Program-made: the position numbers and the translations under genes
Notes under the pieces: generated by a model
What the model saw: only the letters and a program-made list of their open reading frames with translations
Database searches by the model: none
Told to the model about the DNA's origin: nothing
Shown here: one piece after another, positions 5,135 through 6,899 of the stretch
How the letters are laid out: every line of letters begins with the position of its first letter
Position numbering within the stretch: the stretch's first letter is position 1
From: Euzebyaceae bacterium
GTDB lineage: Bacteria > Actinomycetota > Nitriliruptoria > Euzebyales > Egibacteraceae
Direction: 5' to 3'
Assembly (NCBI GenBank): GCA_013696915.1
Contig: JACCXR010000354.1
Location: 1 to 6,899, forward strand
Length of the DNA stretch: 6,899 nucleotides

Positions 5135-6899
5135 ATGTCATCCACGCAAGCTGAGTCCCGACCGGCGTCACGTCCGCGCGTCGCGGCGCTCCTCGTCGTG
5201 CACAACGGCGAGGAGTGGCTGAGCAGCGTGCTCGCGACCATCGCGGCGCAGCGCTACCGGCAGCTCGACCTGGTGGTGGTCGACAACGCCAGCCGGGACG
5301 GCAGCGCCGAACTCCTCGCGCGCCGCATCCCCGCAGACCGGCTCATCACGCTCCCGCGCAACGTCGGGTTCGGGCGGGCGGTCGCCGCCGCGCTGCAGCA
5401 TCGGGCGGTGGCGGGTGCGGACCTGCTCCTGCTGCTCCACGACGACCTCGTCCTCGCCCCGGACGCGATCGGCCGTCTCGTCCGCGCCATGGTCACCGAT
5501 CCGACGCTCGGGATCGTCGGTCCGAAGCTGCGCGAATGGAGCGCGGACTACGTCCTGCAGGAGGTCGGGATGACGGCCGACCGGTTCGGGCGCGCCGAGT
5601 CGCAGCTCGAGCCCGGCGAGCTCGACCAGGGGCAGCACGACCGGCAGCGCGACGTGCTCTACGTCTCGACGGCCGGCATGATGCTCCGCCGGGAGCTGCT
5701 CCGCGGCCTGGGCGGCTTCGACGCCCGGTTCCCCGCCTTCCGCGACGACCTCGATCTCTGCTGGCGGGCCTGGTTGGCCGGCAGCCGCGTCGAGGTGGTC
5801 CCAGACGCCGTCGGCTACCACATCGCCGCGAGCAGCCGGCTGCCGCGCCCACCGCTCGCCCACCGCGCCGGCGAGGCGCGCTACCTGGCGGAGCGCCACA
5901 CGACCGCGGCGCTGCTCAAGAACTACAGCGGCTCGCGGCTCGCCTGGGTCCTGCCGGTCGTGCTGCTGCTCGCGGTCGCCAAGGTCGTCGGCTTCCTGGG
6001 GACCCGTCGCTTCGCCGACGCGGCCGCGGTCGTCCGCGCCTACGCGTGGAACCTGGGCCAGCTGCCGCGGACGCTGCGCCGCCGCCGGCTCGTCCAGCGC
6101 CGGCGCCGCGTCTCGGACGGCGAGCTGGCGCGGCTGTTCGCGCCGGGCCTGCCCCGCCTGCGGTCCTACGCCGACGCCATGGCGGGCTGGCTGGCCGGCG
6201 GTGACACGCGCGCCCTGATCGACGACGCCGAACTCGACGCGCTCGATCCCGAGTTCGACCCGCTCGCCGATCGGGCCGCCCGCCGCTTCCTCCGCGATCA
6301 CCCGGCGGCGTGCGCCGGCGCGGTGCTCGGCGTGCTCTACGTGGCCGGGCTGGTGCCCCTCCTGGGTCCCGGGCCGATCGTCGGCGGCGAGATCGGCGCG
6401 TGGCCCGAGACGGCCCGGGAGTTCCTGCGCCGCTACGCCAGCCCCTGGAACGGCGAGCCGCTCGGGTCGGGGAGCTTCGCCTCGCCCGCGCAGGCCCTGC
6501 TCGGGCTCGCCAGCTTCGCCGGGCTCGGCAGCGCCTGGCTGGCGCAGCGGCTGCTCGTGTTCGGGATGCTGCCGCTCGCCTGGATGCTCGCCCTGCGCGC
6601 CGGCCGGCTGGTGACGTCCCGCCGGGCCCCGCGTGCACTCGGGGCGACGCTGTACGCGCTGTCGCCGGTGCTGCTCGGTGCGCTGGCGCAGGGGCGCTAC
6701 GGGATCCTCGTGGTCGGCGCGCTCCTGCCGGGGCTGGTGCTCGTTACCTTCCGCGCCGGCGACCGGAGTACGGCCCCGGGCAGCGCCTGGCGAGCGGCGG
6801 CCCTTCTGGCGCTGGGGCTCGCCGCCGGCGTGGCGATGGCGCCGGCACTCGGCGTGCTGCTGGCAGGAGGGTGGCTCGTCGCCATGGCCGTCACGGCGG
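5135..6899 (+). CDS. Large membrane-anchored family 2 glycosyltransferase (3' end outside window)
   Basis: The N-terminal ~220 residues form a GT2 domain: VAALLVVHNGEEWL (16-29), VVVDNASRDGS (47-57), RNVGFGRAVAAAL (75-87), LLHDDL (100-105) as the DxD-equivalent site, STAGMMLRRELL (178-189) and GGFDARFPAFRDDLDLCWR (193-211), where Asp-Asp takes the place of the usual Glu-Asp. A hydrophobic helix (about 272-288) and an Arg-rich stretch follow, then from about residue 390 a series of hydrophobic segments up to the edge, so the protein is a soluble glycosyltransferase domain joined to a multi-pass membrane part. 588 codons are open in the window with no stop; I recall actinobacterial homologues of roughly 1000 residues or more next to whiB2. 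The start is uncertain: ATG at 5135 is listed, but an in-frame GTG at 5123 is possible, and the GAGG at 5116-5119 is too far from one and too close to the other. The role is probably in an envelope glycan; acceptor and donor are unknown. Confidence 0.88.
   Translation, partial: MSSTQAESRPASRPRVAALLVVHNGEEWLSSVLATIAAQRYRQLDLVVVDNASRDGSAELLARRIPADRLITLPRNVGFGRAVAAALQHRAVAGADLLLLLHDDLVLAPDAIGRLVRAMVTDPTLGIVGPKLREWSADYVLQEVGMTADRFGRAESQLEPGELDQGQHDRQRDVLYVSTAGMMLRRELLRGLGGFDARFPAFRDDLDLCWRAWLAGSRVEVVPDAVGYHIAASSRLPRPPLAHRAGEARYLAERHTTAALLKNYSGSRLAWVLPVVLLLAVAKVVGFLGTRRFADAAAVVRAYAWNLGQLPRTLRRRRLVQRRRRVSDGELARLFAPGLPRLRSYADAMAGWLAGGDTRALIDDAELDALDPEFDPLADRAARRFLRDHPAACAGAVLGVLYVAGLVPLLGPGPIVGGEIGAWPETAREFLRRYASPWNGEPLGSGSFASPAQALLGLASFAGLGSAWLAQRLLVFGMLPLAWMLALRAGRLVTSRRAPRALGATLYALSPVLLGALAQGRYGILVVGALLPGLVLVTFRAGDRSTAPGSAWRAAALLALGLAAGVAMAPALGVLLAGGWLVAMAVTA

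Noticed and set aside
5168..6301. A 377-codon minus-strand open frame
   Set aside because: It is opposite the large glycosyltransferase, and its composition (Ala, Arg, Glu, Val, Gln) shows no motif. It is an antisense shadow.

Overview
The window is very GC-rich chromosomal DNA with dense, almost gap-free coding. A WhiB/WhiB2 (WhmD)-type iron-sulfur regulator places it in the phylum Actinomycetota, since this family is essentially confined to that phylum and its phages. I cannot fix the class from sequence alone. Nothing looks mobile: I see no transposase, integrase, tRNA, rRNA, CRISPR array or long direct repeat. The longest stretch without a gene is 150 bases.

Layout. (1) On the minus strand, 1-1294 is an integral-membrane acyltransferase of the acyltransferase-3 family, cut by the left edge. 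(2) A 133-base divergent intergenic region holds a hairpin/palindrome and a TATACT -10 element so close to the next start that the mRNA is probably leaderless. (3) On the plus strand, 1428-4627 is a tight three-gene operon. It encodes an ABC-2 polysaccharide export permease (Wzm/TagG type), its ATPase with a C-terminal glycan-binding-type extension (Wzt type), and a family 2 glycosyltransferase whose GTG start overlaps the ATPase stop by 4 bases. (4) A 150-base gap carries two hairpins, likely marking the operon end, and a TTGACG/AAGAAT promoter for (5) a 77-residue WhiB2-type protein. (6) After a 123-base leader region rich in inverted repeats, a second, much larger GT2 glycosyltransferase with a hydrophobic multi-pass C-terminal part starts near 5135 and runs off the right edge.

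How they fit together. The operon would add a sugar to a lipid-linked glycan in the cytoplasm and flip or export the glycan through Wzm-Wzt, with the Wzt C-terminal domain choosing which glycan is accepted. The divergent acyltransferase could O-acylate the same or another envelope glycan. The whiB2 gene next to a membrane-anchored glycosyltransferase looks like a conserved, housekeeping actinobacterial cell-envelope/cell-division neighbourhood. I do not see evidence of a wholly new system. The points most worth a second look are the leaderless start of the exporter, the carbohydrate-binding extension on an actinobacterial Wzt, and the hairpin-rich leader of the large glycosyltransferase, where one arm of an inverted repeat covers the only Shine-Dalgarno-like sequence.
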